Assembly (NCBI GenBank): GCA_022843345.1
Contig: JALHNW010000076.1
Coordinates: 1 to 7,784 of the forward strand
Source of the DNA: Rubritepida sp.
Lineage (GTDB): Bacteria; Pseudomonadota; Alphaproteobacteria; Acetobacterales; Acetobacteraceae
Length of the DNA: 7,784 bases
Direction of reading: 5' to 3'
Shown piece by piece: positions 7,501 to 7,784 of the stretch. Position numbers and translations under genes: made by a program. The notes under the pieces are model-generated. The model was not told the DNA's origin. It worked only from the letters and a program-made list of their open reading frames with translations, and did not search any database. Positions within the stretch are counted from its first letter, which is position 1; every line of letters starts with the position of its first letter.

Positions 7501-7784
7501 GTCGGAGATCCAGCGCCCGCTGGCGGTGGTGGTGATCGGCGGGCTGGTGACGGCAACCGTGCTGACGCTAGTGCTGCTGCCCATCCTGTACGAGCGCTTC
7601 GCTTTGCCCCGTCGCAGCGCTGCGCGCCGCGACGGGGACGCCATGCCCCACGACGTCGCTGCGCAACGCCGCGGGGACCCCGTTCAGGGTGCTGCTTCTT
7701 CCGGCGGGGCTCATCCTCCCGCGGCGAAGCCGCGGGAGGGCGCCGCGGGGGTCGTGGGGGTGCTGGCGCTCCTCGCCCTGCTGG
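4532..7784 (+). CDS. RND inner-membrane efflux pump, heavy-metal (CzcA/CusA) family; 3' end beyond the window
   Basis: The frame is open from the ATG at 4532 to the window edge, giving 1084 visible residues. This would be the proton-driven transporter of a tripartite exporter, working as a trimer. TM1 lies at about 13-32, followed by LPIDAFPDVSPTQV (34-47), the classic opening of heavy-metal RND pumps. A first large periplasmic loop reaches about 335; TM2-TM6 include SLGGMAIAIGLLVD and VEN in TM4 (389-410). FIPSMDEG (551-558) opens the second large loop, which contains GLNETD, QPIDMRVQEMIIGARGDV and NVRGRDIGGFVAEAQ as in CzcA. The final helices (about 863-1023) include MGIAVLNGVV and ATGPGSEIQRPLAVVVIGG and end at PILYERF (1017-1023). 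The TM4 acidic residues are Asp402 and Glu409; the earlier CzcA aspartate is Ala396. The class is certain, but the metal is not. Residues 1024-1084 are an atypical tail encoded by palindromic DNA, ending in a hydrophobic run. Confidence 0.95.
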   Translation, partial: MLGRLVDTALRQRLLVIIAALALCVWGFQSYRALPIDAFPDVSPTQVLVSMRAPGLTPEELERRVTQPVELGMRGIPNLTFMRSVTRFSVTLMTFEFAPGTDIFWARAQVNERLNEIENQLPAGVSGGLAPIITPLAEMLMFTLDGPDLSPRDARTLLDWVVRPQLRAVTGVADVNVLGGYVRTYEVVPDAASMAARGITTTMLEEAIERNNRNDGAGRVGDGEEALLVRAEGRIQTLEDVRAIVVLARPTGVVRVGDVADVRFGALPRNGVVTRDGEGEAVWGLVLGLRGANAREVVEGVRARLPAIERQLPDGVKLVFFYDRADLIGKAVWTVQKVLLEAIVLVVILLLLFLGNWRAALVVSISLPLAVLTNFGMMHLYGLSANIMSLGGMAIAIGLLVDCAVVVVENAAHRFHELPKKPSLAQKIRITAEATREVAVPLVSGVIIIIGVFVPLLSLQGLEGRLFGPVALTIAFSLIAALLLSLTVVPVMCAMILKGGHSGEPWLVRKLHAVYDPFLEWSLKRPLVIAGGAAVGLVAAFLAFGQIGSIFIPSMDEGTPVVTVRKHPTINVETAAETDMRIAADIRARVPEVRGIMARAGADELGIDPVGLNETDMFFQMAPAEEWRPEAKAGGTPWVMDRVREVLDGFPGITYAFSQPIDMRVQEMIIGARGDVVIKVFGPDIPELNRLAREVETVVRGVAGATDVFALRNEGMKYLTVRVDRLAAGRLGLNASEVQEALRVWVDGRQVGEVLEGDRRIPVLLRGEENLRRSASDLSRVQIALPQGGTVLLSQVADIREEAGAVQVIREQAQRFQTVLSNVRGRDIGGFVAEAQAAVAARVPMPVGYELVWGGQFENQQRAQARLMIVVPIALAGIFLLLYLTFGSVRQATLVFCNVPFALIGGVIALWLSGEFVSVPSSVGFLCLMGIAVLNGVVLISYINRLIAEEGLDLSQAVREGVKRRMTPVTLTAAIAALALVPFLFATGPGSEIQRPLAVVVIGGLVTATVLTLVLLPILYERFALPRRSAARRDGDAMPHDVAAQRRGDPVQGAASSGGAHPPAAKPREGAAGVVGVLALLALL
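7607..7637. repeat. Palindromic element with 9-bp perfect arms inside the pump's C-terminal tail
   Basis: CCCCGTCGC (7607-7615) and GCGACGGGG (7629-7637) are perfect inverted copies around a 13-base loop that itself contains the palindrome AGCGCT. Translated, it gives PRRSAARRDGD, a low-complexity basic run. A degraded relative may follow at about 7646-7676 (CCCC, then GTCGCTGCGC, then CGGGG). The form suggests a dispersed REP-like palindrome, but its copy number elsewhere cannot be seen. There is no T-run, so a terminator is unlikely. Confidence 0.55.
7715..7739. repeat. Perfect 11-bp inverted repeat with GAA loop
   Basis: CCTCCCGCGGC (7715-7725) and GCCGCGGGAGG (7729-7739) are exactly complementary around GAA. 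The tip reads GCGAAGC, a sequence known to form an unusually stable DNA mini-hairpin. The right arm contains GGGAGG, which looks like a ribosome binding site that the stem would hide. The next bases are GC-rich without a T-run, so it is not a standard terminator. It may be a repetitive element or a translation-controlling hairpin before the next gene. Confidence 0.6.

Noticed and set aside
7715..7739. Rho-independent terminator of the pump gene
   Set aside because: The hairpin is strong but has no following T-run, and the pump frame passes straight through it without a stop.
1..7784. CRISPR array, transposon ends, tRNA or phage-defence genes
   Set aside because: No regularly spaced repeats, transposase motifs, tRNA cloverleaf signatures or defence-protein motifs were seen; apart from the small lipoprotein gene and the pump's tail, the genes are housekeeping or efflux types.

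Overview
This window is high-GC DNA with the gene content, codon use and protein sequences of an alphaproteobacterium. My best guess is an acetic-acid-bacteria relative (Acetobacteraceae, Roseomonas-like), but that is inferred from protein style alone, without any search. Two transcription units diverge from about 3171-3410.

Leftward (minus strand), reading from 3170 down to 22: a YdfG-type short-chain dehydrogenase (2424-3170), coaBC (1228-2424) and dut (797-1228) form a tight operon in which each stop overlaps the next start as TGATG. After a 146-nt gap holding three GATTTCCG direct repeats and a twin CCCATGGG palindrome comes a small predicted lipoprotein gene (22-606). Its signal peptide is encoded just upstream (603-650) in a different frame, so this gene looks frameshifted, or there is a one-base sequence error. 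coaBC makes 4'-phosphopantetheine for coenzyme A. dut removes dUTP and makes dUMP for thymidylate synthesis. YdfG reduces or oxidises 3-hydroxy acids such as malonic semialdehyde or 3-hydroxypropionate. The coaBC-dut pairing is an old and common one; ydfG at the head is less usual.

Rightward (plus strand): a periplasmic adaptor of the membrane-fusion-protein family (3411-4532) overlaps by TGATG with a large RND inner-membrane pump of the heavy-metal (CzcA/CusA) class (4532 to the window edge). Together they form the inner-membrane and periplasmic parts of a tripartite, proton-driven efflux system. The outer-membrane channel and any metal-sensing regulator are not visible here and may lie downstream.

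The most unusual stretch is the last about 180 bases. The pump's normal C-terminus is reached near 7600, but no stop codon exists in any forward frame from there to the edge. The extension is made of strong palindromes (9-bp arms at 7607-7637, and a perfect 11-bp stem with a GAA loop at 7715-7739) followed by a hydrophobic stretch resembling the start of another protein. I see no CRISPR array, tRNA, rRNA, transposase, phage gene or clear new defence system.
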